Shown here piece after piece: positions 34,593 through 45,400 of a DNA stretch of 64,000 nt. Each line of letters starts with the position of its first letter. Positions within the stretch are counted from its first letter, which is position 1. Source of the DNA: Mesoflavibacter zeaxanthinifaciens DSM 18436. GTDB lineage: Bacteria > Bacteroidota > Bacteroidia > Flavobacteriales > Flavobacteriaceae. Both the position numbers and the translations under genes were made by a program. The stretch is from assembly GCF_000422365.1 (NCBI RefSeq), contig NZ_AULQ01000001.1:496001-560000 (forward strand), in the 5' to 3' direction. The notes under the pieces are model-generated. The model had not been told where the DNA came from. It saw nothing but the letters and a program-made list of their open reading frames with translations, and did no database searches.

Positions 34593-37373
34593 TTGTCATT
34601 TCAAAAACCAAGCCATACTTTTACAAAAATACATTTAAAAGCATTGCATACACAACGTCTTAACATACTTTTTACCCTGAGTTTTACAATGTTTATTAAC
34701 ATTGTTTGCTTTGCACAAAAAGATTTGCCTAAGGAAGGAACAAAAATTCCGCCTGTAGAAAACACAGAAGAATTACCTGAAGAAGAAGTTAATGATAGTC
34801 TAACCATTGATGCAGAAAGCTTTTTGGCAAGTAATAAAGAAATAGACTCTACCAAAAACGATACTATAAAGCCTAAAACTCAACTTTTATCAAGTACTGT
34901 AACTTATAAGGCTACAGATTATATGGCTTACAAGAAAAAAGAATCTAAAATGTATCTTTATAATGAAGCTGAAGTCTATTATGAAGATATGGAAATTAAA
35001 GCCGGTAGTATTATTTTAGATTTTGATAAAGATCTAGTATATGCTTACGGTATAAAGGATACATTAGGTAGTTATACACAAAGACCAAGCTTTAAGCAAG
35101 GTCAAAACTTAATAGAGCCAGATTCTATTATATTTAACACAGTGACAAAAAAAGGGTTAATTTACAACTCACAAACAGAACAAAACGGAGGTACTTTAAT
35201 CACAGAAACTACTAAAAAAATTAATGATTCTGTATATTATGTAAGAAATGCAAAATTTACTACTGCAGAAGATTTAGACGATCCGGAATATTATTTTTTA
35301 ATCAGTAAAGGTAAAATTGTACCAAACTCAAAAGTTATTACTGGTCCAACACAAATGCATATATATGATGTCCCTACTCCTGTTTGGATACCTTTTGCTT
35401 TTTTCCCGTTAACCAAAACACGTACATCTGGGGTAATATTTCCTAGTTTTGGAGAAGATGGTACACGTGGTTACTTTTTACAAAATGGTGGATATTATTT
35501 TGCGATTAGTGATTATGTAGATTTAGCTACTATCGGAGATTATTACACCAATGGTAGTTATGGATTAAGACTAGAAAGTAAATATGCCAAACGTTATAAG
35601 TTTAATGGTAACGTAGGATTTAGATATGAAAATTTAATTACTAGCGAGCGTGGCTTTCCTGATTATGCAAAAACTACTATTTATAACATACGTTGGTCTC
35701 ACAATCAAGATAGTAAAGCCAATCCTAACTCACGTTTTTCTGCGTCTGTAAACCTTGGTAGTAGTAATTATTATCAACAATCTGTAAATCAAGTAAACTT
35801 ACCTAACACTCAAAACAACACACTAGCATCTTCTATCTCCTATTCTAAAACATTTCAAGGAGAACCACAAGCAAATATTAGTTTAACAGCTACTCACTCT
35901 CAAAACACACAAACAGGACTTGTAAATATGACACTACCAACGTTTCAAGGTAGTATAAGTCGTATATTTCCTTTTGCACCAAAAACTGGAGTTAAAAAAG
36001 GAATTATTCAAAACATTAACTTACAGTATAATGTTAGAGCAGAAAATAGAATAAGTACAGAAGAAGAATTTTTCTTTAAAAGTGAAATGTTTGATGATGC
36101 GCAAGTTGGCGCAAGGCATTCTATACCAATTTCTACAAACTTTAAAGTGTTTGACTATTTTAGTGTAAGTGCTAATGCTAATTATGAAGAAGTATGGACA
36201 TTAAATCCAATTAGAAAATATTATGATCCTGTGCTAGATGATATCGTTACAGAAGAACTAAACAAATTTGATTCTTTTAGAACCTATAATTTTAGCACAA
36301 GTGTTGGTACAACCATTTATGGTATGTTTGACTTTGACAAAAAAGGAGAAGGCAAAAGATTACAAAAAATAAGACACGTTATTAGACCATCTATAAGTTA
36401 TAATATTAATCCAGCTTTTGATAATTATTATGACACCGTAGAAGTTATTGACGCAGATGGAACAACAAGGTCAGAATATACTCGTTTTGAAAACAGTCTT
36501 TTTGGTAGTCCAAACAATACCTTTTCTAGTTCTATAGGTATTGGTATAGCAAATAACTTTGAAGCAAAAGTAAGAGACAGAGACACCACAAAAGTAGAAC
36601 CAAAAAAAATTACACTATTAAATAACTTAAATTTTTCTACATCATATAATGTGGCAGGAGACTCTTTAAATTGGAGTCCTGTAAGAGTTACCGGTGGTAT
36701 GCAAATTTTAAATAATAAAATGAACATTAACTTTGGTGCTACATTAGACCCATATGCATTAGATGCTAACAACAGAAGAATAAACACTTTTAATATAGAT
36801 AATGGTGGAAGTTTATTTAGAATGACCAGCGCTAACCTTACTTTAAACTACAGCCTAAGCAGTGATGGTATAAGCAATTCTACTAACGAAAGTCAAAGCT
36901 CTATTAACGAAAGGTTACAAGGTGGTGGACGTGCAGATGACTTATTTGGTGTATCTGAAGATTTTGCAGATCAACAATTTAATAGAGATGGTGTCGATAA
37001 AGAAGAAGAGGAAGAAGAAGAATCCGAACTCTACAATTACAAAATACCATGGAGCCTAAGACTTGCCTATGCTGTAAACTACTCTAACGCAGCAAGACAA
37101 AATGAAATATCCTCACATTCATTAATGTTCTCTGGTGATATAGAAATTTCACCAAAATGGTCCATTGGTGGATCATCAAGTTATGATTTTAAAAACAAAG
37201 GATTTGGTTTAACTCAATTAAGATTTCAACGTGATTTATTAAGTTGGAGAATGAACTTTAGTTGGGTACCTTTTGGTACTTATAATCGTTGGAATTTTTT
37301 CATAGGAATAAAATCAAGCTTACTTAAAGATTTAAAATACGAACAACGTCGTAGACCAGACGAACAATTATAA
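34593..37373 (+). CDS. lptD: LPS-assembly outer-membrane protein LptD
   Basis: A roughly 900-residue outer-membrane protein that inserts LPS in the outer leaflet. An N-terminal signal peptide ends in CFAQKD; the periplasmic OstA-like domain follows (EVYYEDMEIKAGSIILDFD), then a large barrel with TPVWIPFAFFPLTKTRTSG and a C-terminal strand-rich region. Late in the protein there is a Glu run (EEEEEE near 805). The start is unclear: TTG at 34593 gives 926 residues, while TTG at 34644 gives a shorter, more usual signal peptide. A TAGTTTTG box overlaps the first option. The partner LptE is not in the window. Confidence 0.92.
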   Translation: MSFQKPSHTFTKIHLKALHTQRLNILFTLSFTMFINIVCFAQKDLPKEGTKIPPVENTEELPEEEVNDSLTIDAESFLASNKEIDSTKNDTIKPKTQLLSSTVTYKATDYMAYKKKESKMYLYNEAEVYYEDMEIKAGSIILDFDKDLVYAYGIKDTLGSYTQRPSFKQGQNLIEPDSIIFNTVTKKGLIYNSQTEQNGGTLITETTKKINDSVYYVRNAKFTTAEDLDDPEYYFLISKGKIVPNSKVITGPTQMHIYDVPTPVWIPFAFFPLTKTRTSGVIFPSFGEDGTRGYFLQNGGYYFAISDYVDLATIGDYYTNGSYGLRLESKYAKRYKFNGNVGFRYENLITSERGFPDYAKTTIYNIRWSHNQDSKANPNSRFSASVNLGSSNYYQQSVNQVNLPNTQNNTLASSISYSKTFQGEPQANISLTATHSQNTQTGLVNMTLPTFQGSISRIFPFAPKTGVKKGIIQNINLQYNVRAENRISTEEEFFFKSEMFDDAQVGARHSIPISTNFKVFDYFSVSANANYEEVWTLNPIRKYYDPVLDDIVTEELNKFDSFRTYNFSTSVGTTIYGMFDFDKKGEGKRLQKIRHVIRPSISYNINPAFDNYYDTVEVIDADGTTRSEYTRFENSLFGSPNNTFSSSIGIGIANNFEAKVRDRDTTKVEPKKITLLNNLNFSTSYNVAGDSLNWSPVRVTGGMQILNNKMNINFGATLDPYALDANNRRINTFNIDNGGSLFRMTSANLTLNYSLSSDGISNSTNESQSSINERLQGGGRADDLFGVSEDFADQQFNRDGVDKEEEEEEESELYNYKIPWSLRLAYAVNYSNAARQNEISSHSLMFSGDIEISPKWSIGGSSSYDFKNKGFGLTQLRFQRDLLSWRMNFSWVPFGTYNRWNFFIGIKSSLLKDLKYEQRRRPDEQL

Positions 37374-37381
37374 TATTAATT

Positions 37382-37762
37382 ATGAAAAAAATCATAACAA
37401 CAACAAAAGCACCAGCTCCAATAGGACCATATAACCAAGCGGTTTTAAACGGAAATACTTTATACACATCAGGTCAAATTGCTTTTAATCCTGAAACTAA
37501 TGAGCTTGTTTTAGATGATATTAAAACAGAAACTAAACAAGTCATGGAAAATCTAAAAGCAGTGTTAGAAGCTGCAGAAATGACTTTTGAAAATGTGATA
37601 AAAACTTCAATATTTATTAGTGATATGAATAACTTTTCTTTAATTAATGAAGTCTATGGAAGTTATTTTAATGAAGACACTGCTCCAGCAAGAGAAACCG
37701 TAGAAGTAGCAAACTTACCAAAATTTGTAAATGTAGAAATTAGTATGATTGCTTCAAAATAA
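37382..37762 (+). CDS. RidA-family reactive intermediate deaminase
   Basis: A 126-residue YjgF/RidA protein that hydrolyses reactive enamine/imine intermediates from PLP enzymes. Visible signatures are APAPIGPYNQAVLNGNTLYTSGQI, the EAAEMTFENVIKTSIFI stretch and PARETVEVANLPK with the conserved substrate-binding Arg. It starts 8 bp after lptD and shares its transcript. A terminator follows. Confidence 0.95.
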   Translation: MKKIITTTKAPAPIGPYNQAVLNGNTLYTSGQIAFNPETNELVLDDIKTETKQVMENLKAVLEAAEMTFENVIKTSIFISDMNNFSLINEVYGSYFNEDTAPARETVEVANLPKFVNVEISMIASK

Positions 37763-37793
37763 GCTATAACTATAAACAATTGTTAATAAAACA

Positions 37794-37830
37794 GCCTTAT
37801 CTTTTTAAAAAAAGATAAGGCTTCTTTTTT
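37794..37830 (+). terminator. rho-independent terminator after ridA
   Basis: GCCTTATCTTTTT (37794-37806) pairs with AAAAAGATAAGGC (37809-37821); in practice the loop opens to about 6 nt. TTCTTTTTT follows. It lies 32 bp after the ridA stop and only 10 bp before the guaC promoter box. Confidence 0.88.
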
Positions 37831-37839
37831 AATTACTTG

Positions 37840-37847
37840 TATTTTTG
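37840..37847 (+). promoter_or_regulatory. TAnnTTTG -7 box for guaC
   Basis: TATTTTTG is an exact -7 consensus. Transcription would start near 37853, so a TTG at 37845 cannot be the translation start; ATG 37872 fits. Confidence 0.55.
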
Positions 37848-37872
37848 ATAGTAACCCAAACATTACTATCAA
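37845..37872 (+). promoter_or_regulatory. inverted repeat overlapping promoter and start of guaC
   Basis: TTGATAGTAA (37845-37854) and TTACTATCAA (37863-37872) form a perfect 10-bp inverted repeat with an 8-nt spacer. The left arm overlaps the -7 box and the right arm ends on the A of the guaC ATG. It could be an operator for a dimeric repressor or a hairpin masking the start codon. Confidence 0.55.
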
Positions 37873-38912
37873 TGCGTATTGAATTAGATATTAAATTAGG
37901 TTTTAAAGATGTAATGATAAGACCTAAAAGATCTACATTAAAAAGTAGATCGCAAGTAGACTTAGAAAGAGAGTTTAAATTTTTACACAGTAACCATACC
38001 TGGAAAGGTATACCTATTATGGCAGCTAATATGGATACTGTTGGTACGTTTGAAATGGCTTCTGCCCTATCTAAACACAAACTATTTACTGCAATACATA
38101 AGCATTATTCTTTAGAGCAATGGAATCAATTTCTATCTACTTCAGGTAACGACATTAGTAATTATATAGCAGTAAGTACAGGAACAGGAAAAAATGACAT
38201 TGAAAAGCTAAATTCAATTTTTAATGCTCATCCTGATTTAAAGTTTATTTGCATAGATGTTGCTAATGGCTATTCAGAGCATTTTGTTGATTTTGTAAAG
38301 AAAACAAGAGATAATTTTCCTGATAAGATTATTATGGCAGGAAATGTTGTAACCGGAGAAATGGTTGAAGAGCTATTAATATCAGGAGCAGATATAGTAA
38401 AAGTAGGTATTGGACCAGGTAGTGTTTGCACAACACGTGTTAAAACAGCTGTTGGTTACCCGCAATTATCTGCAATTATCGAATGTGCTGATGCAGCTCA
38501 TGGGTTAGGTGGACAAATAATTAGTGATGGTGGTTGTACTATTCCTGGAGATTTATCTAAAGCTTTTGGAGCAGGTGCTGATTTTGTTATGCTTGGCGGT
38601 ATGTTTGCTGGTCATACAGAAAGTGGCGGTACTACTATAGAAAAAGACGGAAAAAAGTATAAGCAATTTTACGGTATGAGCTCTGCAACAGCAATGAATA
38701 AACATGTTGGTGGCGTAGCAGATTATAGAGCTAGTGAAGGTAAAACTGTAGAAGTTGCTTTTAAAGGTGATGTAGAAAACACATTGCAAGATATTTTAGG
38801 AGGCATAAGAAGCACATGTACGTATGTTGGTGCTGCAAAACTAAAAGAGCTAACAAAAAGAACTACTTTTATTCGTGTTGCAGAACAAGAAAATCAAGTT
38901 TATAACTCATAA
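37872..38912 (+). CDS. guaC: GMP reductase
   Basis: A 346-residue enzyme that converts GMP to IMP with NADPH, for purine interconversion. I start it at ATG 37872 because [21 protein letters not shown] matches the well known enterobacterial GuaC N-terminus; a TTG at 37845 would overlap the promoter. The active-site cysteine lies in [11 protein letters not shown] and the glycine loop in [25 protein letters not shown]. It lacks the CBS domains of IMP dehydrogenase, as expected. Single gene, with an inverted repeat at its start that may control it. Confidence 0.96.
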   Translation: MRIELDIKLGFKDVMIRPKRSTLKSRSQVDLEREFKFLHSNHTWKGIPIMAANMDTVGTFEMASALSKHKLFTAIHKHYSLEQWNQFLSTSGNDISNYIAVSTGTGKNDIEKLNSIFNAHPDLKFICIDVANGYSEHFVDFVKKTRDNFPDKIIMAGNVVTGEMVEELLISGADIVKVGIGPGSVCTTRVKTAVGYPQLSAIIECADAAHGLGGQIISDGGCTIPGDLSKAFGAGADFVMLGGMFAGHTESGGTTIEKDGKKYKQFYGMSSATAMNKHVGGVADYRASEGKTVEVAFKGDVENTLQDILGGIRSTCTYVGAAKLKELTKRTTFIRVAEQENQVYNS

Positions 38913-38945
38913 AAAAAAGCACTTTATTAAGTTAAAGTGCTTTCA
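38913..38945. terminator. hairpin between guaC and mgsA
   Basis: AGCACTTTA (38918-38926) pairs with TAAAGTGCT (38933-38941), preceded by eight A's on the left and followed by TTTCATT. The right arm overlaps the last codons of mgsA. Reading leftward the stem is followed by eight T's, so it is strongest for mgsA. Confidence 0.75.
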
Positions 38946-39294
38946 TTAAAAGATCTGCTGTAGCAGGATTTGTAGCTAATGGTACATCATGTACATCACA
39001 TAATCGCATTAGCATTAAAACGTCTGGTTCGTGTGGATGTTTTTCTAAAGGATCTCTAAAAAACAATACCATATTACATTTTCCTTCTGCTACTCTTGCT
39101 GCAATTTGTGCATCTCCTCCTAAAGGTCCTGATAAAAGTCTAGTAACATCAAATCCTGCTTTTTTTACTTTTTTACCAGTTGTACCTGTAGAAATTAATG
39201 TTATATTTTTATTTAGTAATAAGTCTTTGTGCTGGTTTAAAAACTGAACCATTTCTGCTTTTTTACCATCGTGTGCTATAATTGCTATTTCCAT
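38932..39294 (-). CDS. mgsA: methylglyoxal synthase
   Basis: A 120-residue enzyme that turns dihydroxyacetone phosphate into methylglyoxal and phosphate, a bypass of lower glycolysis. It has IAIIAHDGKK at the start, STGTTGKKV for phosphate binding, SGPLGGDAQIAARVAEG with catalytic D61, FFRDPLEKHPHEPD and a late CDVHDVPLATNPATAD. It is shorter than the 152-residue E. coli form but complete. It follows the BadF-type kinase gene by 12 bp and lies downstream of gapA. Confidence 0.97.
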   Translation of the reverse strand: MEIAIIAHDGKKAEMVQFLNQHKDLLLNKNITLISTGTTGKKVKKAGFDVTRLLSGPLGGDAQIAARVAEGKCNMVLFFRDPLEKHPHEPDVLMLMRLCDVHDVPLATNPATADLLMKAL

Positions 39295-39306
39295 AGGTCT
39301 TTGGTA

Positions 39307-40167
39307 TTAAGAAGCATTAGTATGAAAGCTAACTAAACCTTCAATAGGTCTTCTTTCAAAATTTCCCACTTTAAAGTTTAGCTCTTTAGCAACTTCTTTA
39401 ATTTCTTCTTGACAGAAAAAAGCTATTGAACCTGCAAAATGTACAGGAACAGTTTTTAGCTCTTCTTCGTACTGCAAAATCATGTTTTTAGCAAAACGTC
39501 TTATACCCTTTTTTATTAATTCTTTTACGTAATCAGAATCTTTATTAAGTATCATAAACTCTGCAAAACTTGCTAAATACGCGTTAGGATTTGGCTGTTT
39601 GTATAAATTATATTTAATATAATCTGCATCTAAATTATACTTGTCTCCAAAAGCTACTTTTATTTCTTCTGGCATGTGGTTAAAGTAATAATCACGTATT
39701 AATTCTTTACCATAATAGTTACCAGAAGCATCATCCATTAATGTATAACCTAAAGATTTTACACGTTGGTGTAGTTTTTTTCCATCATAATAACTACAGT
39801 TTGATCCTGTACCCATTATACAGACTACTGCAGCTTCGGTTGGCTCGTTTACTGTTGCAAATACGGCAGCCATAGTATCTTCTTCTACAGAAATTTCTGC
39901 ATTAGGAAAAAACTCGTGAAGTACTAATTTTAGTACTAATTTTGGGTTTTCTGTACCACAACCAGCTCCATAAAAATAGATATTAGTTACTTCTTTTCTA
40001 TGTTTTTTTAAAGCTTCACTTTTTTTAAGAACTTTTTTTATTTTCTTTTCTGAAAGAAGCGCAGGATTTAATCCTTTTGTACGGATTTTTTCTAACAACT
40101 GATTTCCTTGGTTATCTACCGCTTTCCAGTCGCATTTTGTAGATCCGCTATCAACAATTAAAATCAT
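39307..40167 (-). CDS. BadF/BadG-type ATPase, probable N-acetylglucosamine kinase
   Basis: A 286-residue sugar-kinase-like protein of the ASKHA superfamily. It opens MILIVDSGSTKCDWKAVD (phosphate-1 motif), then GAGCGTENP, VEEDTMAAVFA, CIMGTGSNCSYYDG and ASGNYYGKELI. Flavobacterial homologues are usually labelled GlcNAc kinase-like. A longer start at 40197 is possible, but it would run into the gapA terminator, so ATG 40167 is preferred. It sits between gapA and mgsA on the same strand. Confidence 0.88.
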   Translation of the reverse strand: MILIVDSGSTKCDWKAVDNQGNQLLEKIRTKGLNPALLSEKKIKKVLKKSEALKKHRKEVTNIYFYGAGCGTENPKLVLKLVLHEFFPNAEISVEEDTMAAVFATVNEPTEAAVVCIMGTGSNCSYYDGKKLHQRVKSLGYTLMDDASGNYYGKELIRDYYFNHMPEEIKVAFGDKYNLDADYIKYNLYKQPNPNAYLASFAEFMILNKDSDYVKELIKKGIRRFAKNMILQYEEELKTVPVHFAGSIAFFCQEEIKEVAKELNFKVGNFERRPIEGLVSFHTNAS

Positions 40168-40180
40168 AAAATTAGTTTTA

Positions 40181-40224
40181 ACAAAAAAGCGTAGCACTTT
40201 TTTATAAATATACTACGCTTTTGT
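40181..40224 (-). terminator. terminator of gapA
   Basis: ACAAAAGCGTAG and CTACGCTTTTTTGT (minus-strand reading, 40224 to 40181) form a stem of at least 11 bp with an 18-nt loop, and a T-run lies at its 3' end. It is 20 bp after the gapA stop and just upstream of the kinase start. Confidence 0.75.
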
Positions 40225-40243
40225 TTAATTGAATAATTATGGA

Positions 40244-41278
<1,035 letters not shown>

Positions 41279-42265
41279 TTATGTTGTCATTATATCTGAT
41301 ACACGAATTAACTCGTGATCAATCTCTGACTTTCCTTTTACTGCTTGTTCTAATGGTGTTAAAACTATTTCGTCTTTAAGTAATCCTACCATGTAATTAG
41401 ATTTACCTTCCAAAAGACTTTCAACTGCTTTTACACCCATTCTACTAGCTAAAACACGATCAAAGCATGATGGTGATCCGCCACGTTGCATGTGACCTAA
41501 AACAGATACTCTTACTTCGTATTCTTCCATGTTTTCTTCAACATAGTCTTTAAGTTCGAATACGTTTTTACCTGTTTTATCTCCTTCTGCTACAATTACT
41601 ATACTAGAAGATTTACCTGATTGTTTACTTCTTCTTAAAGATTCTAAAAGTCTATCTAAACCTAAGTCTTCTTCTGGTATTAAAATTTCTTCAGCTCCTG
41701 CTCCTACACCAACGTTTAAGGCTATATGACCTGCATCTCTTCCCATTACTTCTACAAAAAATAGACGATTATGAGAACTAGCTGTATCTCTAATTTTATC
41801 TACACAATCTACTACAGTATTAAGTGCTGTATCATAACCTAAAGTGTGTGATGTACCATAAATATCATTATCTATTGTACCTGGTATACCCATTACAGGA
41901 AAACCAAATTCCTCGTTAAAGATTAATGCTCCTGTAAAACTTCCATCACCACCAATTACAACTAATGCATCTACGTTTTCGGCAACTAAAGCGTCATAGG
42001 CTTTTTTACGACCTTCTTTAGTTCTAAACTCATCAGATCTAGCAGATTTTAAAAATGTACCTCCTTTATTGATAATATCTTTTACACTTCTTGCTGTTAA
42101 GGGTTTAAAATCGCCTTCAATCATACCCTCGTAACCTCTATATATTCCTACACATTCTATTTTGTAAAAAGCGCAGGTTCTAACCACAGAACGAATAGCT
42201 GCATTCATACCAGGAGAATCTCCTCCAGAGGTAAAAACAGCTACTTTTTTTATAGTATTTGACAT
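41279..42265 (-). CDS. pfkA: ATP-dependent 6-phosphofructokinase
   Basis: A 328-residue enzyme that phosphorylates fructose-6-phosphate. The nucleotide-binding GGDSPGMNAAIRSVVR is at residues 14-29, followed by YRGYEGMIEGD, the catalytic GIPGTIDNDIYGTSHTLGYDTA, EVMGRDAGHIA and GHMQRGGSPSCFDR. Gly residues after GGDGS suggest ATP rather than PPi as donor. First gene of a pfkA-gapA unit, which fixes upper and lower glycolysis in one transcript. Confidence 0.98.
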   Translation of the reverse strand: MSNTIKKVAVFTSGGDSPGMNAAIRSVVRTCAFYKIECVGIYRGYEGMIEGDFKPLTARSVKDIINKGGTFLKSARSDEFRTKEGRKKAYDALVAENVDALVVIGGDGSFTGALIFNEEFGFPVMGIPGTIDNDIYGTSHTLGYDTALNTVVDCVDKIRDTASSHNRLFFVEVMGRDAGHIALNVGVGAGAEEILIPEEDLGLDRLLESLRRSKQSGKSSSIVIVAEGDKTGKNVFELKDYVEENMEEYEVRVSVLGHMQRGGSPSCFDRVLASRMGVKAVESLLEGKSNYMVGLLKDEIVLTPLEQAVKGKSEIDHELIRVSDIMTT

Positions 42266-42427
42266 AAAATTAATTTGTTAGTATTGTAAAGCTACTAAAC
42301 AAATTTTATTATTGACATGAGTTTTACTAAAATTTTGCGAAGTGCCGCAAACTATATCGTTTTCGTTAATAACTATTTAATTTTGAAGACGTTTTGCTAC
42401 GGATATTTATGTTTAAAAAGTGAAAAA

Positions 42428-45400
42428 TTAGTCTTTTTTGAAAGTATTATCAGACTTAAAAACCGATTCTGGTTCGGTTGCATTTTCGTTTGGATCTTGA
42501 TTAAGATTTTGTTCTTCTTTTTCTTTTTTTGGATTGAAAATTTTACGCAGTAATTCTCCAAAAGTATCAAAGTCTACATTGTATGCAATTCCTACACCTT
42601 GAGTGTAGCCTATTTCTTCTCCAAAGTTACGAATGCTGTTTTCTCTATTAAATACTTTTGCTATTAAAGTTCCTTCTTCATTTAATAAAAAGTCAACCTG
42701 AACATCTCCTGCGATAACAGAATCTCCTAATCCACCAACTGGCACACCAACTTTACCGTTAATAAGAACACGGTCTGATATTTTGGTTTGTAAAGTTACA
42801 CCTACTCTATTATCTGTTTGAAAATCTGGTCTTGTTTGTCCTGCTTCAAAATTTAATCCAACATTAAACTTACCGTCTCCTGAAGATAGTAGGTTGTTAA
42901 CTAATCCATTTAAACGCTCGGTTAATGTTCCTGTAAAATTAAGGTTTTCTAATCCACGACTAAAGGATCCTGTAGCTAAAAGGAAAAGTGCTTGATTTTC
43001 TCTATCTTCTCTTGAGTCTAATCTATAATTTAACTCTGATTTTATTGTTGAGCTTGTATTAGGAAAATCAAACGCATAATTTATTGTTGGTCGTTCTAGT
43101 TGATCTGTTAACTCTAAGGTTAAATCTACAGGTATACTTCTGTTAATACCACTATCTAACAATGGTGATGGATTAGCACGTGTACTATATTTTGCTTTTA
43201 TATCTATTAAGGCGTCTAACGGTGGACCATTCCATGCAAGTGTACTTACATAAGGCTCTACAACAAATTGTTTTTGTACAACACCGCTGTATAGAAAATT
43301 GTAAACACCTTCATAAATTACAAAGTCACCGTACATATCAAACTTATTATTAGTGTTTATTTCTATCAATAAACCACCAACACCACGACCTTTTATTGTA
43401 CTTCCTGAAGTTTTATCTATTAAAATTTCAATTTCGGCATCTTGTGTAACATCTAATTCAAAATTTAAGTCTAAACCTTCATCTATTTCAAAATCTATTT
43501 CTTTACCTTCTTCTTTTGCTTGTTTTTCTTCTGGTGTTAAAAAGTGAATGATAGAATTATCTCCAAAAGACTCGTTATCATTTAGTGGAATTTTAAATAC
43601 AGTACCTTCTTTAGTTTCGGCAATTACATTTATACTTAATGCTTCTGTTGCACCAACAATTTCTGCACTACCACCTATAAATGCGGTACCATAATACATA
43701 GATTCTTCTGTATATTTGGTATCTAACACTAAGAGTTTTTGTGTGTTTATGCCTAAGTTTAATTTCCATTTAGAAAAATTATTGTGGCTTATACTACCAC
43801 TGAAGCTTCCTTTTGTATTGTGTTTAGTGTCTGTAATATTTGTTTTTTGAAAGTTGAAACTTTGGTCTTTCAAAATGACTTTTGTGTTATCCTGAAATTT
43901 ATAATCAACCATCAAATAAGGCACACCTAATCCGCCATTATTAATTAATAATTCTCCATTAAAATTTGGTTGGTTAAGATTACCTACTACTTGAGTGTTT
44001 CCTGTAACCTTACCTCTTATATTGCTTAGAATTCCATCTAAAAATGGATTTAATGGTTTTAAACTAAAATCTCTAAACGCAATATCTAAATCTATAGAAG
44101 GCTCTTGTCCTGACACTTTTATATTACCATTGGCTTCAAAAGAGTTTGTTACATCATCCTTTATTTTTGCATTTACCGTATAGTTTGATAAGTCTGAGTT
44201 TCCTTCAATTTTTGCATCAAAAGAACCTAGATATGTTTTGTTAAGTTCTAAATTATCTATGGTGATGTTAGAACTTGGTAAATAACTACCGTTTTCTTGT
44301 AATACATTAAGTTTTCCATTAATCGTACCTGCAAGACTTAAACTATCAATCTCTGGAATAATTTTATTTAAATCTACATCTTTAAAATTAAGGTTTAAGT
44401 CTTTGTAGGTAGAGTCTTTTAAAACACCTGCTAACTTAATTTCTTCATTTTGATGGTTAAGTAAAATGTCTTCAATTTTAAAATCTTTAAAATCTCTATC
44501 AAAAATTATTTTATTAAAGTTGTTACGGTCTTCATTAATATGCCAATTATTACCTTTAAAGGTGACATCGCTCTTTTTAAAACCTACAACCGAATTGTTG
44601 TCTTGATCTATTGTATGATAAAAACTTAAATCGTAAAGGTCATCATTTCGTTTACCTCCTTTAAATTCGCTACGCATATAAAGCGTATCATTTAAGGTTA
44701 CATTAATTAAGTTGAATTTTGAAATATTGTAGACGTTTGTATTTATACTATCAATTTCTACGTAAGTATTAAATAATGGATTGTTGTTATCTACTTGTAT
44801 CTCAATTTCGTTAGCAAAATATTCTAATAGCTTTATTTTTGGTGATTTAAAGGTTAACTCAAACTCTTTTTCGTTACTTTCTACTCTTCCTCTTATAAAT
44901 GTATTTGGTGCTAACTCTACCTCTGGTAAGAATACTTCTACTATTTTATTATAAATTTTAAAATTGAAATCTATATATTGATTACCTTCTATCTTATTAG
45001 GCTTGTAATTTGTGTATATACTTTTTAAAGAGTTTTCAAAAAGCAACTCTAAATCATTAAATTTAAAGTTTCCGCTTAAGCTACCTTCAATAATTTCGGG
45101 AGAGTTTATATCTATTATATGTTCGTTATCAATAAATTGAGAGTTAATTTCGAAATCCTTAAAATTATATGTATCATTTTCATTTTTATAGGTAGTATTT
45201 TTAAATTGAATGTATCCTACTGCATCATCAATAGTGTTTGCATTCATTTTCATTTCTACAATTCCTGAAAATTCAGACTGTTCGTCTCTATTATAAAAAT
45301 TTAAAGTTTTTAGGTTGGCATAATCTACATTAGCAATAAAGTCAAAAGTGTTTACTTTTTGAGATAAATCTGCTAATCCGTTAAATTCTAATTTTAAATT

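Noticed and set aside
40168-40197. N-terminal extension of the BadF-type kinase (MLRFFVKTNF)
   Set aside because: The extra codons overlap the gapA terminator stem, and the family normally begins at MILIVDSGST.
42317-42553. Plus-strand frame of 78 codons rich in Phe
   Set aside because: Its second half is antisense to the end of tamB and its hydrophobicity comes from a poly-T tract opposite Lys/Glu codons. No start context or family similarity supports it.
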